A stretch of 64,000 nt of DNA from MED-G105 sp039025235 (lineage in GTDB: Bacteria; Pseudomonadota; Alphaproteobacteria; Caulobacterales; Parvularculaceae), in assembly GCA_039025235.1 (NCBI GenBank), contig JBCCOS010000001.1, positions 309,838-373,837 of the forward strand, written 5' to 3'. Positions 32,784-42,447 of this stretch are shown here, one piece after another. Numbering within the stretch: position 1 is the first letter of the stretch; every line of letters starts with the position of its first letter. Both the position numbers and the translations under genes were made by a program. The notes below the pieces were generated by a model. It did no database searches. It saw only the letters and a program-made list of their open reading frames with translations, and was not told the origin of the DNA.

Positions 32784-33989
32784 TCAGCTAAGCGTTTGGC
32801 GCGTAAACGTATCCATCGTGTGAGCGAAACCGTCATCGTTCACATGATGCGGGATGCGGTGCAGGTGGTGCGTATCGCTGATGTTGAAATTTGCTTCTAG
32901 CGTATCAAAAAGCGCGGCATTGGCGACCGGGTCCCAGAAGGGATTGCCAGGCGCATCCAGCATCGATAAGCCCCCTTCAGGCAGCACAAGATGCACCACG
33001 CCGGGCGAGGCGTTGAGCTTCGATGCCAACCATTTGCCGATCAGAACGTTTTCTTCCGGTGATGTCCGCATTAGGGTAACGCTAGGGTTATGAACATGGA
33101 GAAGGCGCTCTGCGTAGCGCTCAGGAACGCTCGCGCGCGGACCAAAATTGACAATATCAAGGGCGCCGCACGAACCAATCCAAGGAATGCCTGTTGACGC
33201 GAGCGCATCGAGGCGGGCAGGGCCAGCGGTGCAAACCCCGCCCATGAGATGGTCGGCAATCTCCGTCGTCGTCACATCAACCATTGCTTCGAGCATCTTG
33301 GCCGTTATCAGTGCCTCGAAAGCTCGACCGCCCGGACCATTGGCGTGAAAGACGTGGCAGTCAAAATCTGCTTTTAGGTATGCTGTCAGTTTTTGCACCC
33401 CGGGTGTGGTAACGCCAAACATCGTTAATCCTATTGCAGGATGGTCTTCAATAGACGTAGGCGGATCATCACTAGTCACCATGCCTGCCAGCCCGTTAGC
33501 TGCATTTGCAAGAATTTTGCGCGACAGTCGGTTGAGGCCGGCAATATCTGTTACCGAATACATCATTGTGATGTCGCTGATGCCGATATAACTGCTGGTC
33601 TCGCCGGAAGCGACGGTAGAGACGATAAGCCTTGGTACACCAACCGGTAGGGCGCGCATCGCGGCGCTGGTGATCGTGGTGCCACCAGATCCCCCGAGTG
33701 CTAGCATGCCGAGAACGTCAGTACGCCCGTCAAAATAGGTGGCGACGGCCTGGGCCATAGCAGTAACGGCAACGCCGCGGTCACTTGTCTCGAAAACGGC
33801 ATCGATCCCACCCGGATGCATTGCGGCAATGTCGTGGGCTGCGATGTCGACATCTTCGGCGGGTGTCACCGTGCTCACATCGACGGTAATTGTAGCAAGG
33901 CCTTTGTTTCGCAGAATATTAGCGACATAGTGCAATTCTTCGCCCTTAGTGTCGAAAGTTCCAACAACATAGACGCGCCCCGCACTCAT
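32784..33989 (-). CDS. Tm-1-like / UPF0261 ATP-binding protein
   Basis: This encodes 401 residues of the UPF0261 family (RVYVVGTFDTKGEELHYVAN, LGMLALGGSGGTT, FHANGPGGRAFEALI). It matches the N-terminal ATP-binding half of the plant Tm-1 protein. The C-terminal half is encoded separately by the gene at 34,457, with an SRPBCC gene in between. Its start overlaps the SRPBCC stop by 4 bases. The bacterial reaction is unknown; the operon points to metabolism of a small organic compound. Confidence 0.88.
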   Translation of the reverse strand: MSAGRVYVVGTFDTKGEELHYVANILRNKGLATITVDVSTVTPAEDVDIAAHDIAAMHPGGIDAVFETSDRGVAVTAMAQAVATYFDGRTDVLGMLALGGSGGTTITSAAMRALPVGVPRLIVSTVASGETSSYIGISDITMMYSVTDIAGLNRLSRKILANAANGLAGMVTSDDPPTSIEDHPAIGLTMFGVTTPGVQKLTAYLKADFDCHVFHANGPGGRAFEALITAKMLEAMVDVTTTEIADHLMGGVCTAGPARLDALASTGIPWIGSCGALDIVNFGPRASVPERYAERLLHVHNPSVTLMRTSPEENVLIGKWLASKLNASPGVVHLVLPEGGLSMLDAPGNPFWDPVANAALFDTLEANFNISDTHHLHRIPHHVNDDGFAHTMDTFTRQTLS

Positions 33990-34438
33990 GCGAGACTCCC
34001 TTTTTGCGCAATAGCGATCTTTTCTGCGCCCTCGAACGCAAAACGAAAAGTGTCCGAAACCGTTTTGTTCACCTTCTCAGCATCCGCCGGATCGACCTCG
34101 TACTCCGCCCACCATTCGCCGAATGTTTTATCGCCTTCCGTCACTGGTCGTAAGCGCATCTCAGAGACATAGCCGCGCACAGGCAGATCAGCGTCAAGAA
34201 TACAATAACAACAGGTATAGTCTCGATCCGACAGTGTCAGCAGCTTTTCGCGGATATGTTCACCCTCATGCGTAAAGAAACTTCGAATACACCCTATTTG
34301 GTCCGGTGGTAGTCCCTGTTCGATCTCACTGCGAGCAAAGAATGGGTGATAGATGGGTAAAGCGTTGAAATCGCGAAGCACCGCCCAAATATCAGTGATC
34401 GGGGCTTCCATGACTGCACTGATATAAATCCGTACCAT
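33986..34438 (-). CDS. SRPBCC-family (START-like) ligand-binding protein
   Basis: This encodes 150 residues, starting at 34438 behind AAGGGAGT. The pattern ITDIWAVLRDFNALPIYHP, then CIRSFFTHEGEHIREKLLTL and the long C-terminal helix EKVNKTVSDTFRFAFEGAEK is that of polyketide cyclase/START-like proteins, which enclose hydrophobic ligands. It lies between the two Tm-1-like halves with 4-base overlap and 18-base spacing, so it very likely handles the same substrate. Confidence 0.85.
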   Translation of the reverse strand: MVRIYISAVMEAPITDIWAVLRDFNALPIYHPFFARSEIEQGLPPDQIGCIRSFFTHEGEHIREKLLTLSDRDYTCCYCILDADLPVRGYVSEMRLRPVTEGDKTFGEWWAEYEVDPADAEKVNKTVSDTFRFAFEGAEKIAIAQKGSLA

Positions 34439-34456
34439 GAGTTACTCCCTTTTTGG

Positions 34457-35293
34457 CTAGCCGGCCATCGGCAAGTTTTTGAATTTTTTGATGGTGTTGG
34501 CGATTGCGCCCTCAACCGGCAGACGCTCAACGCTACTGGCACCGTAAAATCCGTTGCAATGCTCGCTGCGTTCAAAAATGTAGGCAACATCTTCCGGCTC
34601 GGCGATCGGTCCGCCATGGGCGATAATGATAACGTCTTTGCGTATACGCCGCGCGGCCTCGCCCCATTCGTCGATGAGCTTCACGCACTCATCCAAGCTC
34701 TTGGCGGTTGAGGCGCCTATGGAGCCACCGGTGGTCACCCCCATATGCGGCACGATGAGGTCCGCCCCCACTTTTGTCATCTCAGCTGCCTGATCGGCGT
34801 CGAAAACGTAAGGCGTTGTCAGCATATCAAGCTCGTGCGCCTGACGGATCATATCGATTTCCGAGCTGTAGTTGATGCCAGTCTCCTCAAGGCTGACGCG
34901 GAACGTCCCGTCGATGATGCCCACGGTGGGAAAGTTCTGTACCCCTGAATATCCCATATCCTTCAAGTCCCGGAGGAAAGTCGGCATGATCGTGAATGGG
35001 TCGGTGCCGTTGACGCCCGCGATTACCGGTGTGTGCTGACACACCGGCAGAATTTCCCCAGCCATCTCTTTAACGATCTCATTAGCGTTCCCATAGGCAA
35101 GAAGTCCCGCGGACGATGCGCGCCCGGCCATTCTGTACCGCCCTGAATTGTAGACGATAATAAGGTCAATTCCCCCAGCTTCCTCAGATTTGGCAGAGAT
35201 ACCGGTTCCGGCTCCGCCGCCCACGATAGGCCGACGCTCCTTAACCAATGTCTGAAGGCGTTCGATAATCTTTGCGCGTTCTATAATAGGCAT
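34457..35293 (-). CDS. Phosphoenolpyruvate hydrolase-like TIM-barrel protein
   Basis: This encodes 278 residues from ATG 35293, with a GGAG site; the longer frame from 35323 has none. The family pattern is clear: IVGGGAGTGISAKSEEAGG, IIVYNSGRYRMAGRASSAG, TPVIAGVNGTDPFTIM, and IIAHGGPIAEPEDVAYIFE. It equals the C-terminal TIM-barrel half of Tm-1, also annotated as PEP hydrolase-like. It is the first gene of a three-gene operon with SRPBCC and UPF0261 products. A 15-bp tandem repeat lies upstream in the likely promoter. Confidence 0.87.
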   Translation of the reverse strand: MPIIERAKIIERLQTLVKERRPIVGGGAGTGISAKSEEAGGIDLIIVYNSGRYRMAGRASSAGLLAYGNANEIVKEMAGEILPVCQHTPVIAGVNGTDPFTIMPTFLRDLKDMGYSGVQNFPTVGIIDGTFRVSLEETGINYSSEIDMIRQAHELDMLTTPYVFDADQAAEMTKVGADLIVPHMGVTTGGSIGASTAKSLDECVKLIDEWGEAARRIRKDVIIIAHGGPIAEPEDVAYIFERSEHCNGFYGASSVERLPVEGAIANTIKKFKNLPMAG

Positions 35294-35790
35294 ATTAGAT
35301 CTCCATGAATTTTCTTGTTTCATTCAAATGTTTCTTGAATTTGGCATGGGCTGCGCTACCTGAAGAAGAGCACGACAAGACGAATTGCGATTTCCACCAT
35401 GGTATATAATTATCAATGTGTACTGAATAAATCTGTTGGATTGATGAAGCGCCGCGTGTTGTGATCCCGCATGTTGCAACCCCGCGTGTTGCAATCCCAT
35501 GTGTTGCAACAATGAGTCCAGAAACTAATTGTATATTACCGAGCAACACGGACGGGGCCTTGTTTCAAATGCGCCCACTGAATAAACTGCCAACGAAACC
35601 AATTGCTATGTGGTACAGCATTATTCGAAATGACATTTATAAAAGCGGCTTTGATCGGAGCAAAAGATCCCGAACAATCCTTGCGCATCGCATTCGTCAT
35701 CCTTTCGCCAATTTTCGATCAACTTGGATGAAATGCTGTTAAATTACTAGTATCCACAATATAGTTGGGGGTCGTCCTTAGGACATAGTC
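35294..35790. promoter_or_regulatory. Divergent control region with tandem repeats
   Basis: This 497-base space separates the Tm-1-like operon (leftward) from the AraC regulator (rightward). It holds four 15-bp tandem repeats at 35,453-35,512. No gene seen. Confidence 0.5.
35453..35512 (+). repeat. Four tandem 15-bp repeats
   Basis: The units are CGCGTGTTGTGATCC, CGCATGTTGCAACCC, CGCGTGTTGCAATCC and CATGTGTTGCAACAA. TGTTGCAAC is the conserved core. The 15-base spacing is not a whole number of helix turns but direct repeats of this size are typical of AraC-family binding sites, and an AraC gene follows. Confidence 0.65.
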
Positions 35791-36630
35791 ATGATGCACA
35801 AGAACCTATCTGAAACCCACATCATCGGCGATGATACAATCCAATATATTGTCTACGCCGATGATTGCCCGTCTCTGGCGGCGCGGATGATCTCACATGT
35901 CGGTATCGGAGATGCAGCAAGGCCCTACAGTATTGTGCGAACAAAGCTCAGCGGAGCCTATTTGCACGCAAGCCTGGGTGGCGAGGGGCGCATGTTGCTC
36001 GACGGTCGTTGGCGTCCTCATAACGAAGGAATGGTAACCATCGCGCCCGCTCACGTTTTGCATGCGTTTCACGCTGTTCCAAACAAGCGCTGGCAATTTT
36101 GTTGGGTGCGCTACATGCCGGAATCTCCGCGCTCCAAACCAGGCAACATGATTCCGTTGGAGGTGAACTTTAAGTCAGAAGTGTTGGCAAGTGCTATTCG
36201 TGGGCTCTATCAAGAAATGCAACACGATCGTGATGTTGCTTCTACCTCTTTATGGATCGATGTGATTGAAAACTATGTAACCCGCATCGCAGAACCACTG
36301 CATCGGGAAGAAAGGCTGAGCAAACTATGGGCGCATGTAAATTCCGATTTGGGCAATCGTTGGACTCTTGAAAAACTTTCCGGCTTGGCCGGCGTCAGTA
36401 GCGAACAATTGCGGAGGATGTGCCAAAGCCGCCTCGGAAGAAGCCCCATTCAGCAATTGACATATCTACGTATTCAGCACGCAGCACATTTACTTGCAAC
36501 TTCTGGGCGAAGTGTTGAGGACGTGGCCCAAACGGTTGGTTACCAGAATCCTTTTGCTTTCTCCAACACATTCAAACGCATGACTGGCTTTCGTCCATCA
36601 CATTTCAAGTCGCGTAACCGTGGTCGTTAA
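35791..36630 (+). CDS. AraC-family transcription regulator
   Basis: This encodes 279 residues. The N-terminus is a cupin-like ligand-binding domain (GGEGRMLLDGRWRPHNEGMV). The C-terminus has the two helix-turn-helix motifs: WTLEKLSGLAGVSSEQLRRM and RSVEDVAQTVGYQNPFAFSN, ending FKRMTGFRPSHFK. It is divergent from the Tm-1-like operon and upstream of an MFS transporter, and is the obvious regulator of both. Confidence 0.9.
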   Translation: MMHKNLSETHIIGDDTIQYIVYADDCPSLAARMISHVGIGDAARPYSIVRTKLSGAYLHASLGGEGRMLLDGRWRPHNEGMVTIAPAHVLHAFHAVPNKRWQFCWVRYMPESPRSKPGNMIPLEVNFKSEVLASAIRGLYQEMQHDRDVASTSLWIDVIENYVTRIAEPLHREERLSKLWAHVNSDLGNRWTLEKLSGLAGVSSEQLRRMCQSRLGRSPIQQLTYLRIQHAAHLLATSGRSVEDVAQTVGYQNPFAFSNTFKRMTGFRPSHFKSRNRGR

Positions 36631-37257
36631 GCGCGTGTCGCGTTCCAATAAAATTGGAACGGTGTTATAGGTCTTGGTCTTGTTCGATCATTAACAATGA
36701 AGAAACTGTAACGAGCTTCTAACCCGTAACCGACTCTGAACTGTTAGGTCGATGGTTGGCCACCTGATCGTTTGTGCAGCCTCTGCGTTCTCAATAGCAA
36801 AACCCCCGATTCTAAAGAATAATAAATTCGCTCGATTAAGCCATAGTCAGGCCGCACTATAAAATACCTAAAATCCACCTTTCTAGCTGAATTTAGTATC
36901 ACAAACAATGATGTCTCTTATTGCTATCACTTGTATTTGATTTACACAATTCAATAATTGTATGACGTAGAAGAATGGGGAGAAATTTCTGGCAATATAA
37001 AACGTGTGCAGAATGTATTGCGTGTTACAAAGGCTTGGTGCGATATTTCTCAATGAGTGTTTCGACGAGGGCCGGATGGGTCATCTGTCAATAGGATGGC
37101 CAAATAGGATCAAACGAACCTCTGCAGGTCACCTCCAATTCGCTATTGAGCAATCAGGATACCAGGATGCTGGGTTCATCATGCTCAAAGTTGTCTTCAT
37201 ACGTTGTGATTTGCGCTATGTTGGTGCCCAAAATAAAAAGTAATCAAGGGATGTGAG
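36631..37257. other. Non-coding region before MFS gene
   Basis: No convincing gene in 627 bases; a 79-codon frame at 37,004-37,243 has biased codons unlike its neighbours. The A+T-rich part near 36,900-36,970 may hold the transporter promoter. Confidence 0.4.
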
Positions 37258-38541
37258 ATGTTCCAAGCCTTAAAGAAAAGTAGCCCACATCGGCTATTTG
37301 TAATTGCGACACTTGCTATATTTTCTGCTGCTATCAGTATGTCGTTGCGCGTGGCAATTTCGGACTCGGTGCGGGAGGAATATCTCACGGAGATTGATCC
37401 TGCGCGCTCTGTAACCCTAATGACCGAAGCGCTCGGTATTTCTTTTTTTGGTTTTGCCCTTTCTCTTTTTTTTGGCAGTCTTTTACTAGATTTCTTTGGC
37501 ATACGACGGGTTCTTGCTTTTGCCGGGTTAGCCTTTGCCACCGGTGCATGCTTTGTTATTTTCTCCGGATCGCTTGCGTCTGGAATGGGTGTCTTCTGGC
37601 TGATTTGGTTTGGTATGCTGCTCCAAGGAATAGGCTGGGGCAGCGTCGAAGCGGCGAGTAATCCACTGATCGCGACAATTTATCCTGACGATATGATCCA
37701 TCGTATGAACGTACTTCACGCTTGGTGGCCCGCGGGGATTGTCGTTGGTGGGCTTTGGAGTGTTGGTGCAGGTTTGGGGAATGTTGATTGGCGGATCGTT
37801 ATGGCGGGGGTGTTGATTCCCTCGCTAACGACAACGTGGCTGACTTTGCGTTCCGAATTTCCGAAGACTGCCCGCGTTACGGCGGGGATATCGTTCAAGG
37901 ATATGGTTCTTGAAATTTTTCGCCGACCGAGTTTCTTTATCTGGTTCGGCGCCATGTTCTTGACAGCGGCATCAGAACTTGCCCCCGGACAGTTGGTTGA
38001 GCTTGTTCTTACTCAGACCGTTGGTATACGTGGTATTATAATACTAATATATGTAAGTGGAATGATGTTCGTTTTTCGGCATTTTGCGGGTTCGCTTTCC
38101 CATCGTTTATCGCCGGTTGGCCTTTTATGGTTCTCTGGTTTATTCGCTGCCGTCGGACTTTATCTTTTCAGCATCGCAACGAACCCGGTGCTCGCAATTC
38201 TTGCGGCGACCTTCTGGGGCGCGGGTGTTTGTTTTATGTGGCCGACAATGGTGGCACAAGCCGCCGAGCGCTACCCGAATGGCGGGTCTTGGACCATCGG
38301 ACTTATTGGCACGGCTGGCGCATTATCGATTCACTTTGTATTGCCGGTTCTTGGTCGCATTTATGACGAGGCAAAGCTTGAAGCGGCTGGCGGTGAGGTG
38401 GCGTTTGCCGCCGCGTCCGCAGCAGATGTCGATGCGGCGCTGCGCATCGCGGCTGAAAGTACCTTTCAAACAATGGCATTGGTACCGGCTGCCTTATTAT
38501 TTGTGTTTGGTGGGGTGTGGTTGATGGAGCGTAAGAAATAG
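37258..38541 (+). CDS. MFS transporter
   Basis: This encodes 427 residues with about twelve hydrophobic segments. The loop 2-3 motif is readable (LLLDFFGIRRVLAFAGLAFA), and HRLSPVGLLWFSGLF is the equivalent in the second half. GWGSVEAASNPLIATIYPDD resembles sugar or fucose-permease type MFS members. It would move a small solute, possibly the substrate of the Tm-1-like operon upstream. Confidence 0.88.
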   Translation: MFQALKKSSPHRLFVIATLAIFSAAISMSLRVAISDSVREEYLTEIDPARSVTLMTEALGISFFGFALSLFFGSLLLDFFGIRRVLAFAGLAFATGACFVIFSGSLASGMGVFWLIWFGMLLQGIGWGSVEAASNPLIATIYPDDMIHRMNVLHAWWPAGIVVGGLWSVGAGLGNVDWRIVMAGVLIPSLTTTWLTLRSEFPKTARVTAGISFKDMVLEIFRRPSFFIWFGAMFLTAASELAPGQLVELVLTQTVGIRGIIILIYVSGMMFVFRHFAGSLSHRLSPVGLLWFSGLFAAVGLYLFSIATNPVLAILAATFWGAGVCFMWPTMVAQAAERYPNGGSWTIGLIGTAGALSIHFVLPVLGRIYDEAKLEAAGGEVAFAAASAADVDAALRIAAESTFQTMALVPAALLFVFGGVWLMERKK

Positions 38542-38736
38542 GGCCGCTGCTCTCTGTGTTAGAAGCAGGAGTGAATCTTGGCGAAGAAACGCTAAACGAA
38601 CCATTCGATGAAGATGGTCAATCGCAGGGAGAGTGATCCGTACTTTGATCACCGCCTTAGGGAGTCCCATTTCACGATTGAATAGTCCAATGAGTTGGTG
38701 TCAATCTAATGCTGTACTCTGAGAGCTCCTTCGAAC
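38542..38736. other. Short convergent intergenic region
   Basis: Nothing recognisable between the convergent MFS and serine hydrolase genes. Confidence 0.4.
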
Positions 38737-40128
38737 TCATCGTAGAGGTGAAAGCTGAGGTCGGGCTGTTGTATCGATTGTTGGCATCACTTGTTCTAAC
38801 AAGGCATTAATTGGTTCAAGTTCCCGGTCGTCAGTATAGGTTCGACCGAGGTGAACGAATACGAGATCAAGGCTGGGTACAATCAACACCACCTGCCCGA
38901 GAAAGCCCAAGAAAAAATAGGCATCATTCGGGATGCTTGGTAACATCGGTGCACGGCCATTTTCGCCGGTTTGGTTTAACCAGAATTGCGCGCCATATAT
39001 CCTGTCAGAGTGCTCCGCCGGCGTTGTAACATATTTTGCCCAATTAGGAGAAAGAAGCTGTTCACCTTTCCATTGACCATTTTGCAGATAAAGTTGTCCG
39101 AGCCTCGCCCAGTCCCGCGCTGTGGCATAGGCCGTTGAGCCGCCGATGAAATCGCCAACGCTGTCGGGGACAATGATGAAACTCGTCATGCCAAGAGGAG
39201 CGAAGACCTGCTCATGGCCAAACTGGTGATAATCAAGCCCTTGCGCTTCAAGCGCGTTACGCAGCGCACGCTGAAGGATGTTACTTGTTCCAGTGGAATA
39301 AAAAAATTCTGTTCCAGGTTCATGCCGTAACGGTTTCTGAATAGCAAAGTCGGCCGCAGAACGTTTCAAGACATTCATTACGGGAACATCATCGAAGGGA
39401 CTAAGGTAACCCTCGTTGAACTCAAGTCCTGATTGCATCTGAAGGAGATGTGTCCATGTTATCGCCGAACGCGGATCTTTCGGGTCGGACCATTCAGGGA
39501 TTGGCGCACGGGCTTCAAGGTCAATAAGTCCTTTATGAACAGCGGCGCCAACCATCGTGCTGGTAACGCTTTTGGCCATGGATGCACTCATCAATGCTGT
39601 GTCCGCATCGTAACCTGGAGCATAACGCTCGGCCACGATTTGTCCGGAGCGCATAATCAAAATCGCTCGATGAAAGGGCAGGGGATCAGTGAAAATAGCA
39701 TCCAGTCTGGCGTTTAGCGCAACAGCATCAAAGCCAAGCGCCGCCGGATCGCCCTTCGCTAGCGGCACATCCGCGAAGGGACCAAGCGGTGGCAGGTCAG
39801 CAAGGTCACCCCGTTTTATAACGCAACCATAACCATCGTAAAAAACAGCGCTCGTGCGGCCGAATGGCCCTAGAGCCGCAGACACGGTCTTTTTGTCAGA
39901 GTTGATGTTGAACCCGAACGACGTTGCCAGCGGATGAAGGCTTCCGAAGTTTGCCACAAGCGCGTTTTGAGGGCTGCGATTGTTATGAAAAACTTCAATA
40001 CACAAATCTTGAGCAATGTAGCCGGCACCAACGAGCGAAATGCGATGTAAATAACCGGCCGCAATGGCAACCACCGCAATTAAAAAAACAGAAAACACTT
40101 TGGCGAAACGTCGGAAAGCACCCATCAA
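38737..40128 (-). CDS. Membrane-anchored serine hydrolase (beta-lactamase fold)
   Basis: This encodes 463 residues. An N-terminal anchor (VFSVFLIAVVAIAAGYL) points to the periplasmic side. The class C motifs are SMAK at 183-186 (nucleophile Ser183) and FYSTGTSN for the Tyr motif, with LVFVHLGRT in the place of the third. The family includes esterases, D-aminopeptidases and 6-aminohexanoate hydrolases; true beta-lactamase activity is unlikely. It stands alone and shares the fold, but not close sequence, with the products at 52,800 and 63,340. Confidence 0.87.
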   Translation of the reverse strand: MMGAFRRFAKVFSVFLIAVVAIAAGYLHRISLVGAGYIAQDLCIEVFHNNRSPQNALVANFGSLHPLATSFGFNINSDKKTVSAALGPFGRTSAVFYDGYGCVIKRGDLADLPPLGPFADVPLAKGDPAALGFDAVALNARLDAIFTDPLPFHRAILIMRSGQIVAERYAPGYDADTALMSASMAKSVTSTMVGAAVHKGLIDLEARAPIPEWSDPKDPRSAITWTHLLQMQSGLEFNEGYLSPFDDVPVMNVLKRSAADFAIQKPLRHEPGTEFFYSTGTSNILQRALRNALEAQGLDYHQFGHEQVFAPLGMTSFIIVPDSVGDFIGGSTAYATARDWARLGQLYLQNGQWKGEQLLSPNWAKYVTTPAEHSDRIYGAQFWLNQTGENGRAPMLPSIPNDAYFFLGFLGQVVLIVPSLDLVFVHLGRTYTDDRELEPINALLEQVMPTIDTTARPQLSPLR

Positions 40129-40917
40129 GAAAACCCCTCATTTGGTTGACGCACAGTACCGACTAACAAGCTTCAACACAAATGCAGTTCAGCTAAAGTC
40201 AGTAACGTTGACTAATTGAGCGGCGGGAAAAACTTTGTCAGAAACTTTACGTTAGGTGGCACTTTGCTTTCTTACAGGTTAGTCGAAGGCACTCACGCGC
40301 TGATTGCACTCTGGGATAGCGAATTGACCGATCAGACTGTGGTCGCGGCGTTGAAAAACAGCATTCGGAGTTTGTCCTGCCTCCTCTCACAGTTTTAAAA
40401 TTTACGATAGACTGCTTTTCGCCTATCTCCGTGGAGCGCCCTGGCCGGTCGATGCACTGTTGTCGGTTTGGCTGAGCTGCTTTCCAAGATTTGTCAGTCT
40501 TCCTGGTCATTAATTGAAGGAAAGCCCTGGGACCCCCTTTGGCCCCCCCTGGGAGCCTCATGGGAGCCCTTGGGCCTTAGGCTAGATCACCCGAAACGCG
40601 GTAACGGTCCGCAAATGAGACGTATCAGAACCGAAATCCCTATCATTTATTTGGCTTTAATGATTTTCACGGCAATGAAGTCACTAAAGATCCGCAAGGA
40701 ACCCTTCGGCAGGGCAGAGAATCCATGCTTATTTGGTGGGGATGTCGAAGTCGGAATTAAGGCGTTTCCCAGTCAAAATCGATAACGATCAACCGACAGA
40801 ACGTCAGAGCTTTACATTTACCGCAATGCTAAAGCGTGGGTCTGTGTCCGTTTTGCAGAGGGTGCCCTGCAAGCTGACAAGCCTATTGGTAAACTCCATA
40901 TCTGCAAAGAAAATAAA
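40129..40917. other. 789-bp region without genes, contains repeat A
   Basis: It holds copy 3 of palindromic repeat A at 40,423-40,476 and a purine/pyrimidine-skewed stretch around 40,520-40,575 (CCCTTTGGCCCCCCCTGGGA). No coding frame looks real. Confidence 0.45.
40423..40476 (+). repeat. Interspersed palindromic repeat A, copy 3 (degenerate)
   Basis: The copy aligns with 45,380-45,432: it has CTATCTCCGTGG, AGCGCCCTGGCCGG and GGTTTGGCTGAG at matching places. It is less palindromic than the other two. Confidence 0.5.
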
Positions 40918-41148
40918 CTACGATCGATTGAGACGTCGAAGCTCGTGTTTGGATGCCCGGCCGGTCACTCTTTTTCGCCACATTCTAAAGCTGCTAGGTT
41001 TCATATTCGTCCGCATCACTTGAATGACTTCTTTTTCGGTAAAGCCCGTCTGCGCTTCGATGGCGTCAAATGATGTTTCATCATCCCAAGCAAGTTCAAT
41101 GATCTCAGAGATCCTGATTTTATCTTTTATTGTGCTTTTCGTATTCAT
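40918..41148 (-). CDS. TIGR03643-type small protein
   Basis: This encodes 76 residues. SEIIELAWDDETSFDAIEAQ, then GFTEKEVIQVMRTNMKPSSF and MWRKRVTGRASKHE match the small TIGR03643 family, often found near photolyase or lipid genes. It is soluble and helical, perhaps nucleic-acid binding. It stands alone here. Confidence 0.8.
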   Translation of the reverse strand: MNTKSTIKDKIRISEIIELAWDDETSFDAIEAQTGFTEKEVIQVMRTNMKPSSFRMWRKRVTGRASKHELRRLNRS

Positions 41149-41431
41149 TTTTAATGAGCAAACTAAAGTAGATTGACGGTGATTGATTGTTCTTGATTAG
41201 ATTACGTAGGGTGAGCTTCTGTTAGATTGCTATATTCCAATGATGCCAATGTTGTCCTATTGTCTTACGGTCGTTTGTAACCGCGACATAGATTACGTAA
41301 GTATTTGACCCAAAAAACGAGCCATTTACGCCATTGTGGCTACTTTTGTATGACAGCTAAACTCGGCAGTTATAAACATTGGTACGAACTATTGATTAAT
41401 AGATTGCACTGGATGTCTCTTTGTATGGGTA
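41149..41431. other. Divergent A+T-rich promoter region
   Basis: This 283-base space holds the promoters of the TIGR03643 gene and the SDR gene. ATTACGTA motifs recur (41,201 and 41,291). No gene. Confidence 0.4.
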
Positions 41432-42370
41432 ATGACGATGGCAAAACGACTTCATAATAGTGGTTTTACAAATTGGACGCCAAATAGCCTAAATTCCTTA
41501 GATGGAAAAATCTTTATCGTAACCGGAGGAAATGCTGGCATCGGCTTTGAGGCCGCAAAGATACTAAGTGCTTCGGGTGCTAAAACTGTTATTGCTGCGC
41601 GTAACATGGATAAGGCCATGGCGGCGGCTCAAGCTGTCGCGGATAGCGGGGCGATAAAGCCGGATGTTCTCGAACTCGATCTTGCGGACACAGAAATCAT
41701 TCGTCGCTCAGCGGACGAAGTGCGGCAACGATTTCCCGTTATTCACGCGCTTATCAACAATGCTGGCATTATGCAAACGCCCAAAACGATAACGCGCGAT
41801 GGGTTTGAATTGCAGTTAGCGACAAACCATCTCGGACATTTTTTATTTACGGGATTGCTTTTCGATATTATCGAGCAAGCCTCTGGCCGCATTGTCACAA
41901 TCTCTAGTATTGCCCATCATTATGGTAGGATTCAATTTGATGATTTAATGCTGACACGGAATTATTCACCGACCAGGGCTTATTGTCAAAGTAAATTGGC
42001 AAATCTCATTTTCGCAATTGAGCTTCAGCGTCGTTTGGATGCCTGTAATAGTCGTGTAATTTCGGTGGCTTGCCACCCCGGTTATTCAGCAACGAGTCTG
42101 CAATCGACTGGGCCGTCGGCATTGTTGAAACTCTTATATAAACCGACGAATGCCTTACTCGCGCAGTCGGCATACAATGGTGCTATTCCAACTGTTCTTG
42201 CTGCGGCAGGTAACGAGGCGCGCCCTGGCGGCTATTATGGCCCACAAAGTATGCGAGAGACACGTGGTAGGGTGGGTGACGCCCGTGTATCTGACGCAGC
42301 ACTCAACAAAGAGATTGGTGTACGTCTATGGCGCGAAAGTGAACGTCTTGTCGGTCATGAATGGCTTTAG
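41432..42370 (+). CDS. SDR-family oxidoreductase (retinol dehydrogenase-like)
   Basis: This encodes 312 residues. TGGNAGIGFEAA is the Rossmann NAD(P) motif, NNAGIM the structural motif, and YCQSKLAN holds the catalytic Tyr and Lys. The extra C-terminal part (GNEARPGGYYGPQSM) is typical of retinol-dehydrogenase- and WWOX-like SDRs. It is alone and convergent with a second, unrelated SDR. Substrate unknown. Translation may start at 41432 or at the ATG six bases on. Confidence 0.88.
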   Translation: MTMAKRLHNSGFTNWTPNSLNSLDGKIFIVTGGNAGIGFEAAKILSASGAKTVIAARNMDKAMAAAQAVADSGAIKPDVLELDLADTEIIRRSADEVRQRFPVIHALINNAGIMQTPKTITRDGFELQLATNHLGHFLFTGLLFDIIEQASGRIVTISSIAHHYGRIQFDDLMLTRNYSPTRAYCQSKLANLIFAIELQRRLDACNSRVISVACHPGYSATSLQSTGPSALLKLLYKPTNALLAQSAYNGAIPTVLAAAGNEARPGGYYGPQSMRETRGRVGDARVSDAALNKEIGVRLWRESERLVGHEWL

Positions 42371-42447
42371 AGCGCTTCGCTCATCACCGGCGACTGCCTA
42401 TGCGTATACGAAATGTAGAAAAAGAACTCGCAAATACAAATCGAATT

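Noticed and set aside
35453..35512. CRISPR-like array
   Set aside because: The repeats are directly adjacent 15-mers without spacers and there are no cas genes in the window.
37004..37243. 79-codon frame before the MFS gene
   Set aside because: Atypical residues and no plausible start.
38737..40128. Antibiotic-resistance beta-lactamase
   Set aside because: The motifs fit the broad serine hydrolase family; length and anchor do not match class C enzymes. The same holds for 52,800-54,098 and 61,748-63,340.
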